DNA from: Maridesulfovibrio hydrothermalis AM13 = DSM 14728
Lineage (GTDB): Bacteria; Desulfobacterota; Desulfovibrionia; Desulfovibrionales; Desulfovibrionaceae
Assembly: GCF_000331025.1 (NCBI RefSeq)
Contig: NC_020055.1
Coordinates: 1,275,370-1,339,369, forward strand
Direction: 5' to 3'
DNA length: 64,000 nucleotides
Positions within the stretch are counted from its first letter, which is position 1; the number at the start of each line of letters is the position of its first letter. This document shows, one piece after another, positions 35,458 through 44,020 of this stretch. Both the position numbers and the translations under genes were made by a program. Below the pieces are notes generated by a model. That model made no database searches, was not told where the DNA came from, and saw only the letters and a list, made by a program, of their open reading frames with translations.

Positions 35458-35886
35458 ATGTCTAAGCAGACTGTCCGCTCCCGTTGCAGGGGACTGACTT
35501 TCATAGAACTCCTCATTGTGCTTGTAATTGTGGGCATGGGCTGGTTTACGCTCGTGCCCAATCTTGATTTAGCAGGTGATAAGGAGGCAGATGATATCAG
35601 CCTTGTAAACGCATTGATTTATGAAGGGCGGGCTGTGGCTGTGAGTACCGATACCAGACAGACCATTTATATTGGTTTTGAAAAAGGTGTGGTTGAGTGG
35701 GGCGATGAAGTTGCCACTCTTCCCGCCAGCGTCTCCAGCGGACATTACAATGAAGAGCCTATTGACGGCGATGGGGTCAACTTTGCGATTTATCCGGAAG
35801 GGTTCAGCGATGAAGTGCGGCTGGTGCTGTCGGACGGAATGACTCTGGTTCTTGATCCTTTATCTGTCCGCTTTGAGGGGATGTAG
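35458..35886 (+). CDS. gspH: Minor pseudopilin GspH
   Basis: The 142-residue protein has a type IV prepilin signal (RGLTFIELLIVLVIVGMGWF) and a variable beta-rich C-terminal domain (ISLVNALIYEGRAVAVSTD, IYPEGFSDEVRLVLSDG). Size, position after gspG and the sequence ALIYEGRAVA fit GspH. It is a minor pseudopilin that helps initiate the pseudopilus. Its last bases form the ribosome site (GAGGGG) for gspI. Confidence 0.88.
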   Translation: MSKQTVRSRCRGLTFIELLIVLVIVGMGWFTLVPNLDLAGDKEADDISLVNALIYEGRAVAVSTDTRQTIYIGFEKGVVEWGDEVATLPASVSSGHYNEEPIDGDGVNFAIYPEGFSDEVRLVLSDGMTLVLDPLSVRFEGM

Positions 35887-35887
35887 T

Positions 35888-36250
35888 TTGTCTGTAAAGA
35901 ATGGTTTTTCTCTTATCGAGATTATTGTGGCTCTGACAATTGCAGCTACTCTTTCCATTAGTTTTCTGGGCGTTCAGAGACAGAGCGCACTCATGGCTCA
36001 GGTGTCAAAAGACACATGGAATGTTTTGAATCTATCGCAGGATATTTTGGCGCATAAATATCCGGATGGACTAAGTGTGCTTTCATCGGGATGGATTGCG
36101 TGGCCCGGACCTCCAGAGGGGCATTTCAGAGTTGAGATGGAGACAATTACAGATATCGGGGCAGGGTATTACACCATCAAAGCCCGCAGCGGGGATTATA
36201 CCCTTGACTGGAGAGTCTACCGCGTTTCCCACAAGCAGAAGAAAAGATGA
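35888..36250 (+). CDS. gspI: Minor pseudopilin GspI, TTG start
   Basis: The most likely start is TTG at 35888, just after the gspH stop, with GAGGGG at 35876-35881 as ribosome site. This gives a 120-residue protein with a short leader (SVKNGFSLIEIIVALTIAAT). Cleavage before Phe leaves Glu at +5. The body (QVSKDTWNVLNLSQDILAH, LDWRVYRV) fits GspI, which forms the tip complex with GspJ and GspK. An ATG 36 bases earlier would place 12 unrelated residues ahead of the leader and overlap gspH, so it is rejected. Confidence 0.85.
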   Translation: MSVKNGFSLIEIIVALTIAATLSISFLGVQRQSALMAQVSKDTWNVLNLSQDILAHKYPDGLSVLSSGWIAWPGPPEGHFRVEMETITDIGAGYYTIKARSGDYTLDWRVYRVSHKQKKR

Positions 36251-36828
36251 GCATGTCTCCACACTTAAAAAAAGACCAAAGCAACCAATCCGGATTTTCT
36301 CTGATTGAAGTGTTGATCGGGCTTGTCCTTTCAGGGCTTTTGATGAGTATGGTAGCCATGGTTCTGGGACAGTCGATAACTAATAGTGAAGTTGTCAGGT
36401 CTTCTTCTGGGCTTTCCTCCCGTATGTTTACATTACGGCGCATATTGCATCGGGACTTGCAGAATATAGTTATTGCCACCCCTATTGTCGTCGATGAAAC
36501 CGGTATCGGTTTTTCCTCAGTAAATAATTTTCTTCTGGACGGGGCTTTCACTGTGGATGTTGCATGGGATTTTTCCGGAAACATGATCCGCAGACACGAG
36601 GAGTCAGGTGCGCTTCAGTACAGCAATTCTTTTCAGCTGATGAGGGGGCTTAGCTCCTGGAGAATTGAGCTTCTGGATGCCAAGAGTGAAACTTGGATAT
36701 CCGCGGCGCAGTATAGAAACAGGCCGCTGGGCATGAAGTCCGGTATCAAAGCATTGCGTATGAATCTCAGCTTTGAAGACGGGCAGAATCTGATTATCGT
36801 GGAAAGGGTTCCTTATGTCCTCAATTAA
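36247..36828 (+). CDS. gspJ: Minor pseudopilin GspJ
   Basis: The 193-residue protein has the prepilin segment QSGFSLIEVLIGLVLSGLLM and a GspJ-type body (MFTLRRILHRDLQNIVI, LRMNLSFEDGQNLIIVERV). It overlaps the gspI stop by four bases and the gspK start by 14. It would sit at the pseudopilus tip with GspI and GspK. The start ATG is at 36247; a second ATG two codons later is also possible. Confidence 0.88.
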   Translation: MSMSPHLKKDQSNQSGFSLIEVLIGLVLSGLLMSMVAMVLGQSITNSEVVRSSSGLSSRMFTLRRILHRDLQNIVIATPIVVDETGIGFSSVNNFLLDGAFTVDVAWDFSGNMIRRHEESGALQYSNSFQLMRGLSSWRIELLDAKSETWISAAQYRNRPLGMKSGIKALRMNLSFEDGQNLIIVERVPYVLN

Positions 36829-37759
36829 AAATTGCCGTAATTCCAGAGGGGTCGTACTGATCATTGTACTTGTTTTGTTTATGGCTCTTTCCGGGTTGAC
36901 CCTGATGACTATTGAGGTCAGTACGCGTGGCGCGGTTGAGTCAAGCAGGGTTAGAAGTGAATATGAAGCTCATTTTATGGCTGAAGAGGCTTTGTATCTC
37001 GTTTACGACCATTTAAAAGATGACCGGACTCCTTTTTCAGATACTGCGGAGGATAAATGGGCTGATGAACTGCGTACTGACGGGTTGCTCATTAAGATAA
37101 GGCCATGCAATGCTAAAATTAATTTAAATGAGTTGTTGAAAATTCAGGATGTCAAAAAGATTTTAGCTATTATGCAGCAGATTTTACCCGATGGTGTGGA
37201 TGTTAAAAGGCTTGTAGGAAGCCTTGGAATTTGGAGTGGCAAAAAAGTTAACCCGGCATTGGCGAAGTTTGACAATTTCTTTTATGCATCACAGTATCCC
37301 TCGTATTCTCCTGCGGGAAAAGAGTTGAAAACTCCTGAAGAAGTTCTGCTCGTAAATGGCTGGAATGATTTTGACCGCACATGGTTGAACAGCCGCTTTA
37401 CTGTCTGGGGAAGTGAAAAGTTAAATATAAATTTTATTTCGCGCGAAACTCTGCTGGCGTATTTCCCGAAGCTTGGTAGAAATGTCGACAGTATCATTCA
37501 CTGGCGTGATACACGTGGATTTACCGATTTGAGTCAGGTGCTTTCCGTTGCAGGGATTAAAGCCGACTCCGACTTGTATCAGAATATGATGAAATTTCTC
37601 TCTGTGAAATCCAATTCCTTTGAGGCGACTGTTGTTGCTGAGGTTGGAGGATGCAGGGTTGTAAAAAGGTATATAATATCGCGTCCGTCCACTTTTGAAA
37701 CTCATCAGCCGACTCTGATCTTTCAAAGTGATGTTTCGGTTACTTTTCCGGAAGACTAG
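36815..37759 (+). CDS. gspK: Tip pseudopilin GspK
   Basis: The 314-residue protein has a prepilin-like N-terminus (RGVVLIIVLVLFMALSGLTL) lacking the usual Glu5, as is normal for GspK. Helix-hairpin-helix segments typical of the family follow (KTPEEVLLVNGW-type region near residue 170, GFTDLSQVLSVAGI near residue 230). It is the capping pseudopilin. A short GC hairpin followed by TCTTTT (37775-37793) lies between it and gspL and could lower downstream expression. Confidence 0.88.
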   Translation: MSSIKNCRNSRGVVLIIVLVLFMALSGLTLMTIEVSTRGAVESSRVRSEYEAHFMAEEALYLVYDHLKDDRTPFSDTAEDKWADELRTDGLLIKIRPCNAKINLNELLKIQDVKKILAIMQQILPDGVDVKRLVGSLGIWSGKKVNPALAKFDNFFYASQYPSYSPAGKELKTPEEVLLVNGWNDFDRTWLNSRFTVWGSEKLNINFISRETLLAYFPKLGRNVDSIIHWRDTRGFTDLSQVLSVAGIKADSDLYQNMMKFLSVKSNSFEATVVAEVGGCRVVKRYIISRPSTFETHQPTLIFQSDVSVTFPED

Positions 37760-37842
37760 TATTTTCTCGTCTTGCCGTTAGTGACGGTCTTTTCTGATAA
37801 ATAGACAAACACCCTGCTTGCAGGTATAGGACAAAGCCATAA

Positions 37843-38961
37843 ATGGCTTCAAAAAAAATAATACATATTCTCACCTTCAAAGGGAACGAGCATCAGTGGA
37901 TGCTGTTTGACGGCGAAACTTTGTCCGGATCTCAAGGGCCTGCCGAAAAGAACAGGAATCCGGTGATCGCTTTGCTGCCTGATCCGCTTTTCTTTTTCTT
38001 TAAGCCTCGCGGGGTGACAAAGTCCCGGCATGCCAAGTCTGCCACTCTGATGCAGATGAATTATTCTTTTCCCATGCAGGATACAGGATTTAATGTTTTG
38101 CGTCCTTCCGGCGGAGCTGTTCTGGGGTATACCTCACATGATCTGTTGGATCGGTTTCTGGATCGCCACCGCGAGGTTCTTTCCAAAGCGACCGTTTTGA
38201 CAACTGATTTCGTTGTTTGCTGGCGGGCTGCCATCTCTGAAGGTCTTTCGGTCTGGAACTGGAAAGGGCAGGGAGGGATGCGGATTCTGGCGTCCGGTGA
38301 TGAGTTTACTTATTTTCGCGGCAGTGAGGATGAGTTTTCCAGTCGTTTTGACCGGCTGGGACTTGACGGCACTCCTGAAGAGATTAATTTGGAAGCCGCT
38401 TGCAGCATTTTGAATAAAAATAAAATTCGCTGGGCCCGTCTTAATTTGGCTGCTGGGAAAAAAGCAGGCTCTGAAAAGGGCGCGGTGATTGATTATAAGC
38501 CGTTCATTGTTTCGGCTGTGCTGGTCAGTTTGATAGGGCTTCTTTTCATTGTCGGACAGTTTCACCGCTGGAAGCAGAGTCAGGATAAAGCGACTGAGTG
38601 GCGCACTAAGCTTAAAGATGTTTATGTAAGCGCGCTCGGACCGAGTCCCGGATCAGATCCTTATGGTAAAATTCTTTATAAGCTCGATCAGCTCAAGAGC
38701 GGCGGAACCGGAGGCGGCGGTGTTGATGTGCTCGGACTACTTGCCGCGCTGAGTCAAAGTGCTCCTGTAGGTATTGAGATAGAAGGTATCAATCTCGGCG
38801 CTGACTCCGGCAATATTCGCGGTAAAGTAGGCAGCTATGAAGAGCTTGATACAATGATGGAGAAACTTGCTGCCAATGCGCAGTTCAATTTTATTCTGGA
38901 GCAGGCTAATAATGTTGATGGCGGTATCAGCATAAGTCTGCGGGCTGAATATAATCGCTAG
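37843..38961 (+). CDS. gspL: GspL-like type II secretion protein
   Basis: The 372-residue protein has a cytoplasmic N-terminal domain of the PilM/GspL actin-like type (MASKKIIHILTFKGNEHQWM). One membrane helix lies near residues 226-245 (FIVSAVLVSLIGLLFIVGQF), and a periplasmic ferredoxin-like end follows (GIEIEGINLGADSGNIRG, YEELDTMMEKLA). GspL couples the GspE ATPase to the membrane platform. The assignment relies on topology and on its position between gspK and gspM; direct sequence similarity by eye is weak. Confidence 0.75.
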   Translation: MASKKIIHILTFKGNEHQWMLFDGETLSGSQGPAEKNRNPVIALLPDPLFFFFKPRGVTKSRHAKSATLMQMNYSFPMQDTGFNVLRPSGGAVLGYTSHDLLDRFLDRHREVLSKATVLTTDFVVCWRAAISEGLSVWNWKGQGGMRILASGDEFTYFRGSEDEFSSRFDRLGLDGTPEEINLEAACSILNKNKIRWARLNLAAGKKAGSEKGAVIDYKPFIVSAVLVSLIGLLFIVGQFHRWKQSQDKATEWRTKLKDVYVSALGPSPGSDPYGKILYKLDQLKSGGTGGGGVDVLGLLAALSQSAPVGIEIEGINLGADSGNIRGKVGSYEELDTMMEKLAANAQFNFILEQANNVDGGISISLRAEYNR

Positions 38962-38994
38962 TCTTTAATAATTTGAATACTTGTAGGTAGTTTC

Positions 38995-39492
38995 ATGGAC
39001 TTGGAAAGATTTTTTATCTGGCAGGACTGGCCTGTTGAAAAGCAAAAAATGTTTTTTGCTGCCCTTGTTGCGGCATGGGCTTTAGTGCTTTTTATGATCT
39101 GGTCCGGTCTTAATGAATCTCAGTCCAAGGCTGTGCGTATAATGCTTTCCAGCAAGCAGAAATACAGCAAAACTGTACCGCTTGTAGAAGAGCTTAAAGC
39201 GGGGGAAACTTCTCGCGGTGCACTTGTTGACCGTGAACCCATGACTGCTGCGCAACAGGTTATCCGCGACCTCGGACTTGATTTGAGACTGACTTCGTTG
39301 CGTCCTCTTCAGGCCGGAGCGAATTCTGATCAAGGGGTTCAGGTTATTCTTGAATCTCTTAATATGCCTGAACTGGTTGCTTTGCTTAGAGATTTTAGTG
39401 TTCGTGGCGGACTTAAAGTTACAAATTTTAATATCAGTCACAGGCTGGACTCGCCGGAACTGGCTGATGTGCAGATTATTCTTACCAGATAG
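38995..39492 (+). CDS. gspM: GspM-like type II secretion protein
   Basis: The 165-residue protein has one N-terminal membrane helix (MFFAALVAAWALVLFMIWSG), a short coiled segment (SKAVRIMLSSKQKYSKTVP) and a periplasmic ferredoxin-like domain (GVQVILESLNMPELVALL, LKVTNFNISHR). This is the GspM topology, and it follows gspL by 33 bases. GspM partners GspL at the inner membrane. GTAGGT lies before the ATG. Identification is mainly by position and topology. Confidence 0.75.
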   Translation: MDLERFFIWQDWPVEKQKMFFAALVAAWALVLFMIWSGLNESQSKAVRIMLSSKQKYSKTVPLVEELKAGETSRGALVDREPMTAAQQVIRDLGLDLRLTSLRPLQAGANSDQGVQVILESLNMPELVALLRDFSVRGGLKVTNFNISHRLDSPELADVQIILTR

Positions 39493-39501
39493 GTCCGCCT
39501 A

Positions 39502-40248
39502 ATGAAGTATATTCCAAATTTTTCGTTAAAATTTTCTTTTAAAAAGGTCATTGGCAGATTCAGTCTGTTTTTGGCCGGGCTTTTGCTCGGAGCATTTCTT
39601 TTTATGCCCTGGGAAGTGCTCTGGTCACAGGCTTTTGCGTTTGCTGATTCCAAAATTTCTAAAGCGACAATTCAGTGGGGCGATTTTGTCAGTGCTGGTC
39701 CGCTGTCTTTTGAAGTGACCAATTTACTTATCACAACAGATAAAGGACTGGTCATCACTGTCCCTCAGTTGGGGATGAATTTGGGCCTTTCTCCTCTTCT
39801 TGAGTTGCGGGTCAAGACCGGACCTACTCTTTCTGCAAAACTTTTTCAGACCAAGTCATTGACCCTTAACGGCGGCGTTGATTTAGCCAAGCTAGTCCGT
39901 ATGGACGGTCTGGGAGGGAAAGTTCGGATAACTTCGGATGTCGGCTTTCCAAAGTGGGGCGCGCCTCCGCGTACAGGAAGTCTGGTTGTGCGGTCAGATG
40001 AAGTTGAAATTCCCGGTGGACTCATTGCTGAAGATATCAATGTGAACGCCGTTTTGTCCGGCAATCAGTTTCAGCTTAACTCGTTCAGTTGCGGCCAGCC
40101 GATTCCCGTTACCGCAAAAGGCTCTGCTACTTTGAACTGGAAGCAGTTGCCGCAGTCTTCTTATAATATCAGCGGCAGTGTCTCTTTCGGGAGTACGGAA
40201 CGCCAATTTTCCAAGTCGGGGAATCTTTCCAAATATCTTAATTTCTAA
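39502..40248 (+). CDS. gspN: GspN-like type II secretion protein
   Basis: The 248-residue protein has one N-terminal membrane helix (FSLFLAGLLLGAFLFMPWEVLW) and a beta-rich periplasmic body (SFEVTNLLITTDKGLVITV, KSLTLNGGVDLAKLVR, FSCGQPIPVTAKGSATLNW). This resembles the GspN/AsmA-like layered sheet proteins often found at the end of gsp operons. It starts nine bases after gspM and ends the operon; a hairpin CTGCC/GGCAG follows at 40264-40277. Its role in secretion is not known for most species. Confidence 0.7.
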   Translation: MKYIPNFSLKFSFKKVIGRFSLFLAGLLLGAFLFMPWEVLWSQAFAFADSKISKATIQWGDFVSAGPLSFEVTNLLITTDKGLVITVPQLGMNLGLSPLLELRVKTGPTLSAKLFQTKSLTLNGGVDLAKLVRMDGLGGKVRITSDVGFPKWGAPPRTGSLVVRSDEVEIPGGLIAEDINVNAVLSGNQFQLNSFSCGQPIPVTAKGSATLNWKQLPQSSYNISGSVSFGSTERQFSKSGNLSKYLNF

Positions 40249-40381
40249 TCTGAGAGAACAATGCTGCCGTCTGGCAGTATAGCCGCGTTGTGTTTTTGTT
40301 TTCGGAATGCGTGTGTTATTGTTTTTGCAGAGTTCATTTTGTTTTCCCTATCTGATCAAATCTATTATCTTTTATAAAAAT

Positions 40382-40954
40382 ATGATTACTAACAATATTC
40401 TTTCATTTGCAAAATCCATACTTTGTGAAGTGCTTGAACCGGGGTGCATTGCTGTTGATGCCACAGCAGGCAATGGATATGATACTGTGTACCTTTCAAG
40501 GCAGGCTGGTGTAGAGGGCAGGGTCTTTGCCTTTGATATTCAGGAAGAAGCCATAGAACAGACAAGGCAAAGGCTTAACGAAGAATGTATGCCTGAAAAC
40601 TGGACTCTGTTTCATTCAGGGCATGAAAATATGCTTTCCTTAATTCCTGAAGAGTTTCACGGCAAAGTTAATATTGTTATGTTCAATCTCGGTTTCCTGC
40701 CGGGAAGTGATAAAAGCATCGTAACTAGGCCGGAAACGACCCTTAAAGCTCTTGCCGATTCTTTGGAGATACTCGCAACCGGAGCAATGATCTGCATTGC
40801 AATTTATGCCGGTCATCCCGGAGGAGCTGAGGAAGATGCAGCTGTTCGCGAATATTGTACAGCCCTTGATTATCATTATGTCAGGGTTATCCAAAGTGAA
40901 ATGCTCAATAAACCCGGCTACCCCATTCGTTTATTGTTTTTGACCAAACTCTAG
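40382..40954 (+). CDS. mnmM: SAM-dependent methyltransferase, MnmM/YtqB-like
   Basis: The 190-residue protein begins at 40382; an earlier in-frame ATG would add 25 residues with no match. It has the SAM motif VDATAGNGYDTVYLSRQAG, the acidic FAFDIQEEAIEQT and the family hallmark FNLGFLPGSDKSIVTRPETT. This group (formerly called putative rRNA methylase) includes Bacillus YtqB, shown to be MnmM, which methylates nm5s2U34 in tRNA. It stands alone, with a strong terminator 77 bases downstream. The tRNA role here is inferred from the family. Confidence 0.83.
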   Translation: MITNNILSFAKSILCEVLEPGCIAVDATAGNGYDTVYLSRQAGVEGRVFAFDIQEEAIEQTRQRLNEECMPENWTLFHSGHENMLSLIPEEFHGKVNIVMFNLGFLPGSDKSIVTRPETTLKALADSLEILATGAMICIAIYAGHPGGAEEDAAVREYCTALDYHYVRVIQSEMLNKPGYPIRLLFLTKL

Positions 40955-41030
40955 CCCGTCCGTTATTTCATAATCTTACTTTACGGCAGGCATATTTATT
41001 TCCCTTAAAGATATTCATATTCCAATTTTG

Positions 41031-41070
41031 TAATAAAACCCCGTTCATTCAAAAGGACGGGGTTTTATTA
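41031..41070 (+). terminator. Rho-independent terminator (possibly bidirectional)
   Basis: A long inverted repeat AATAAAACCCCGT (41032-41044) and ACGGGGTTTTATT (41057-41069), with loop TCATTCAAAAGG, has A-rich and T-rich flanks. It terminates the methyltransferase gene and could act in either direction. Confidence 0.85.
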
Positions 41071-41104
41071 TTTGCCCATACTTTCTTTTTTAGAAAAAAG
41101 CTTA

Positions 41105-41165
41105 TGCGGGTCGAAACTACCCGATAATCGGGTAAAAACGCCACGGCAATAAGTGTGGCTTTATT
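41105..41165 (+). promoter_or_regulatory. Leader with alternative hairpins before the glutamate synthase-like gene
   Basis: CGGGT (41107-41111) can pair with ACCCG (41119-41123), which can also pair with a second CGGGT (41129-41133). A third hairpin GCCAC/GTGGC (41140-41144, 41155-41159) is followed by TTTATTATAAAT, like a weak terminator. This mutually exclusive arrangement could be an attenuator or an unknown riboswitch. It matches no riboswitch consensus that I recognise. It lies about 260 bases upstream of the 41423 gene. Confidence 0.35.
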
Positions 41166-41422
41166 ATAAATCATGCCGTTTAATTTTGTTTATCGATTTA
41201 TCATAAGAAATAGTTTTACTGTAACTGTTTCTGCATAAATCTGTATAACCTATTGATAATATAGTATTTATTGGTGGTGATTTGCGTGGTTTATATTTTT
41301 CTACAGATGTGAAGCTATTATGATTTAACAATTCTGTGAATAGGTTGCTCCGATTTATCTTGAAACACAATCATAATTTGACTAACTGTAAAAAAAATAA
41401 ACAACAAAAAGAGGTGTTACCC

Positions 41423-43051
41423 ATGGGAAACTGGTCTAAATCTAACGACGTTTTGGGAGCTGTTAACAGAGGAAACGCAATCGAATCCGGACTATGCACC
41501 CTGTGCAGAGCTGACTGTCAGGGTAAGTGTGAGACATGGTTGTCATCTGTCCGCGGTAGAGAGATGCTTTACCCTCGGGACTTTGGTCTGGTTACAGCGG
41601 GAAGCGGAAATACTACTCATGTAGGCGTATCTTACAATTCTATGCGTATTCAGGGGAACAGTTACGGTGCTTCCGGTAAGCCCAGTGCAACCGGAGATTA
41701 TCTTTTTACCGATGTTAATCTGGAAACTTCTTTCGGTGCCGACCAAAAAACAAAATGCCGTGTACCATTTATGACCGGGGCACTCGGTTCTACATTTATC
41801 GCTGCAAAATACTGGGATTCTTTTTCTGTTGGCTGCGCGCTTGTCGGAGCACCTATTGTCGTTGGTGAAAACGTTGTCGGAGTGGACAGAAAGTCTGTCA
41901 TCAGCAATCAGCGTATCACCAGTGCACCGGAGCTTGACCGCCGTATTGACACTTATATGCGTTACTATGATGGCTATGGCGCAATCATTGTTCAGCTTAA
42001 TGTGGAAGATACCCGTAATGGTGTTGCGGAGTATGTGGCTGAAAAATATGGTGATAAGGTCATTATTGAACTCAAGTGGGGGCAGGGCGCCAAAAATATC
42101 GGCGGTGAGATTGAAGTTTCAAGTCTTGACTATGCCCTTTTTCTCAAGGAGCGCGGCTATCTTGTGGACCCTGATCCTGAAAAACCTGAAGTTCAGGAAG
42201 GATTCAAGCGTGGTGCAATCCACAGCTTCGCACGTCACAGTCGTCTCGGTTATACTGATTTGTCCTCCTATGAGCAGGTCCGTGATGACTTCATGGGATC
42301 AGTTGCCTATCTGCGCAAGCTCGGATTTAAGCGTATTTCGCTCAAGACCGGTTCTTACGGTATGGAAGCTCTTGCTATGGCAATCAAGTTTGCAACAGAG
42401 GCAAAACTTGACCTGTTGACTATTGACGGCTCCGGCGGCGGAACCGGCATGTCACCGTGGAATATGATGGAATCATGGGGCGTTCCTTCTATCTTATTGC
42501 ATGCAAAAGCATACGAGTACGCAGCAAGGTTGGCAGCTAAAGGCGAAAAAGTGGTAGACCTTTCTTTCGCAGGCGGTTTTGCCAAGGGCAGCAATATTTT
42601 TAAAGCCCTCGCTATTGGTGCACCTTATACCAAGCTTATCTGTATGGGCCGCGCGATGATGATTCCCGGTTTTCTTGGAGCAAACATTGAAGGTGTGCTC
42701 TATCCAGAACGCCGCGAAGCACTTAGCGGAAATTGGAGTAAATTGCCCGCCTCTATCGCAAAATATGGTTCTACGCCTGAAGAAATATTCGCTTGCTATG
42801 CTGATGTGGAAGCAAAAGTAGGCAAATCTGAAATGAAGAATATCCCATTGGGAGCAGTAGGCATCTGGTGTCTGGTGGATAAGCTCAGCGCAGGATTGCA
42901 GCAGCTTCTCGCCGGAGTTCGCAAGTTTGAGCTGGAGTCTATTTCCCGAGATGATATAGCTTCCGGTAACCGCGAAACAGAACAGGAAACCGGCATCAAA
43001 TTCATTACTGACATTATGGATGAAACTGCAAAAAAAATTATTGATATGTAA
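41423..43051 (+). CDS. FMN-binding glutamate synthase-like protein (GltB2-type)
   Basis: The 542-residue protein starts at ATG 41423 after AGAGGTG. Near the N-terminus is a cysteine cluster (GLCTLCRADCQGKCETW), suggesting an iron-sulfur or metal site. The rest is the glutamate synthase alpha-beta barrel: VIIELKWGQGAKNIGGEIE, ISLKTGSYGMEALAMAIKFA, LLTIDGSGGGTGMSPWNMME with the FMN phosphate loop, and FAGGFAKGSNIFKALAIGA. There is no glutaminase domain, so ammonia or a partner must supply nitrogen, or it has another oxidoreductase role. It stands alone with its own terminator. Relatives are common in Desulfovibrio and archaea. Confidence 0.87.
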   Translation: MGNWSKSNDVLGAVNRGNAIESGLCTLCRADCQGKCETWLSSVRGREMLYPRDFGLVTAGSGNTTHVGVSYNSMRIQGNSYGASGKPSATGDYLFTDVNLETSFGADQKTKCRVPFMTGALGSTFIAAKYWDSFSVGCALVGAPIVVGENVVGVDRKSVISNQRITSAPELDRRIDTYMRYYDGYGAIIVQLNVEDTRNGVAEYVAEKYGDKVIIELKWGQGAKNIGGEIEVSSLDYALFLKERGYLVDPDPEKPEVQEGFKRGAIHSFARHSRLGYTDLSSYEQVRDDFMGSVAYLRKLGFKRISLKTGSYGMEALAMAIKFATEAKLDLLTIDGSGGGTGMSPWNMMESWGVPSILLHAKAYEYAARLAAKGEKVVDLSFAGGFAKGSNIFKALAIGAPYTKLICMGRAMMIPGFLGANIEGVLYPERREALSGNWSKLPASIAKYGSTPEEIFACYADVEAKVGKSEMKNIPLGAVGIWCLVDKLSAGLQQLLAGVRKFELESISRDDIASGNRETEQETGIKFITDIMDETAKKIIDM

Positions 43052-43086
43052 GCTTTCCAGCTTAATTTAAAATAATAAGACGTAAA

Positions 43087-43135
43087 AAAGGGATGTTTCG
43101 GTTAAATATCAGCCGAAGCATCCCTTTCGTATTTC
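43087..43135 (+). terminator. Rho-independent terminator
   Basis: AAAGGGATGTTTCGG (43087-43101) pairs with CCGAAGCATCCCTTT (43113-43127) with one G-U pair, and is followed by a T-rich CGTATTTCT. It ends the glutamate synthase-like transcript. Confidence 0.85.
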
Positions 43136-43248
43136 TGGGGTCTAATTTCTATAAATTGATATATTGCAGGCTGCCCTGTCTTTTTGATACTTAGGAAGCC
43201 GTAGAAGCACGTATTTACGAGCCGCACCACTTTGGTTATGCTGCTTGC

Positions 43249-43482
43249 ATGTTAGTTTTAAAATGTGCCGCATGCAGGCGTAAGCTATGGAAATATTATA
43301 AGATAGGTAAGGGTGAAGTTCACCGTTGCCATAAAGAGCGGATTAAAAAAGTCTGGAACGCACAGGAGCGTGACGGCAAAGTTTATTGTCCGTGCGGCAA
43401 GGCTTTCGGCATTGACCGGGGCAGTTATTGGACTATGGATAAAAAAGCTTTCACTTACTCGGGTACTAAAACAAATAATTGA
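43249..43482 (+). CDS. Small cysteine-rich hypothetical protein (zinc-ribbon-like)
   Basis: The 77-residue protein has CxxC (KCAACRRK), a single Cys-His (RCHK) and CxC (VYCPCGKAF), spaced like a small metal-binding ribbon, in a strongly basic sequence. I do not recognise a named family. No good ribosome site precedes the ATG at 43249, which lowers confidence. It is convergent with the HAD gene (27 bases apart). The conserved-looking cysteines argue that it is a real gene, possibly a nucleic-acid-binding or metal-binding protein. Confidence 0.55.
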   Translation: MLVLKCAACRRKLWKYYKIGKGEVHRCHKERIKKVWNAQERDGKVYCPCGKAFGIDRGSYWTMDKKAFTYSGTKTNN

Positions 43483-43508
43483 ATTGAGTCCTGACGAAAT
43501 AATTATTG

Positions 43509-43979
43509 CTAGTTGCGCAAAGTGGTGAGCAGTCGCACGGGATGTGTAAAAAGGGCCAGTGCGCTGGCAATGTCGGTTGCTGCAATGTCGGCTACGCGTG
43601 CTGCCTGCATGGACATGCACTCTCTGCCGGAGACGATAATACCCAGAGCCGATTGTTTCAGCATAAGCATATCGTTACGTCCATTGCCGATGCAGGCGCA
43701 TTTATTGATGCCGAGGGTGGATACGTAGTCCAGTTTGGCTTGATCTTCGGCCTTTCCTTCTATGATATGTATGGAAACCGGAAGATGTGCAAGCTCCTCT
43801 TCGCACTGCCCTAGAGTGTCGGCCGTGAGGACATGCAGCTGTATATCTTCGGAAAGCTCATGAATTAATTTTCCTACGCCGGGCAATAGGTTCCCGTCTA
43901 GAGCGAGAGTTCCGTTGTAGTCCATAACAAGGTGCTCGATTTCCAGTTTTCCAAATCCGGGTATATCAAGGCTGATCAT
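43509..43979 (-). CDS. HAD-family hydrolase (soluble P-type ATPase-like)
   Basis: The 156-residue protein has a HAD nucleophile motif variant VMDYNGTLALDG (DxNGT in place of DxDGT), LHVLTADT for motif II, and CACIGNGRNDMLMLKQSAL for motif IV. This matches small soluble P-type ATPase-like HAD proteins, whose substrate is unknown. The replacement of the second aspartate by Asn could reduce phosphatase activity and favour phosphoryl transfer or hydrolysis of another bond; this is inference. It is followed upstream on the same strand by the amidase gene, 41 bases away. Confidence 0.8.
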   Translation of the reverse strand: MISLDIPGFGKLEIEHLVMDYNGTLALDGNLLPGVGKLIHELSEDIQLHVLTADTLGQCEEELAHLPVSIHIIEGKAEDQAKLDYVSTLGINKCACIGNGRNDMLMLKQSALGIIVSGRECMSMQAARVADIAATDIASALALFTHPVRLLTTLRN

Positions 43980-44020
43980 AGTTTAGTTCCTGTAAAGCGT
44001 TGGCAGTCAGTTGTTGAAAA

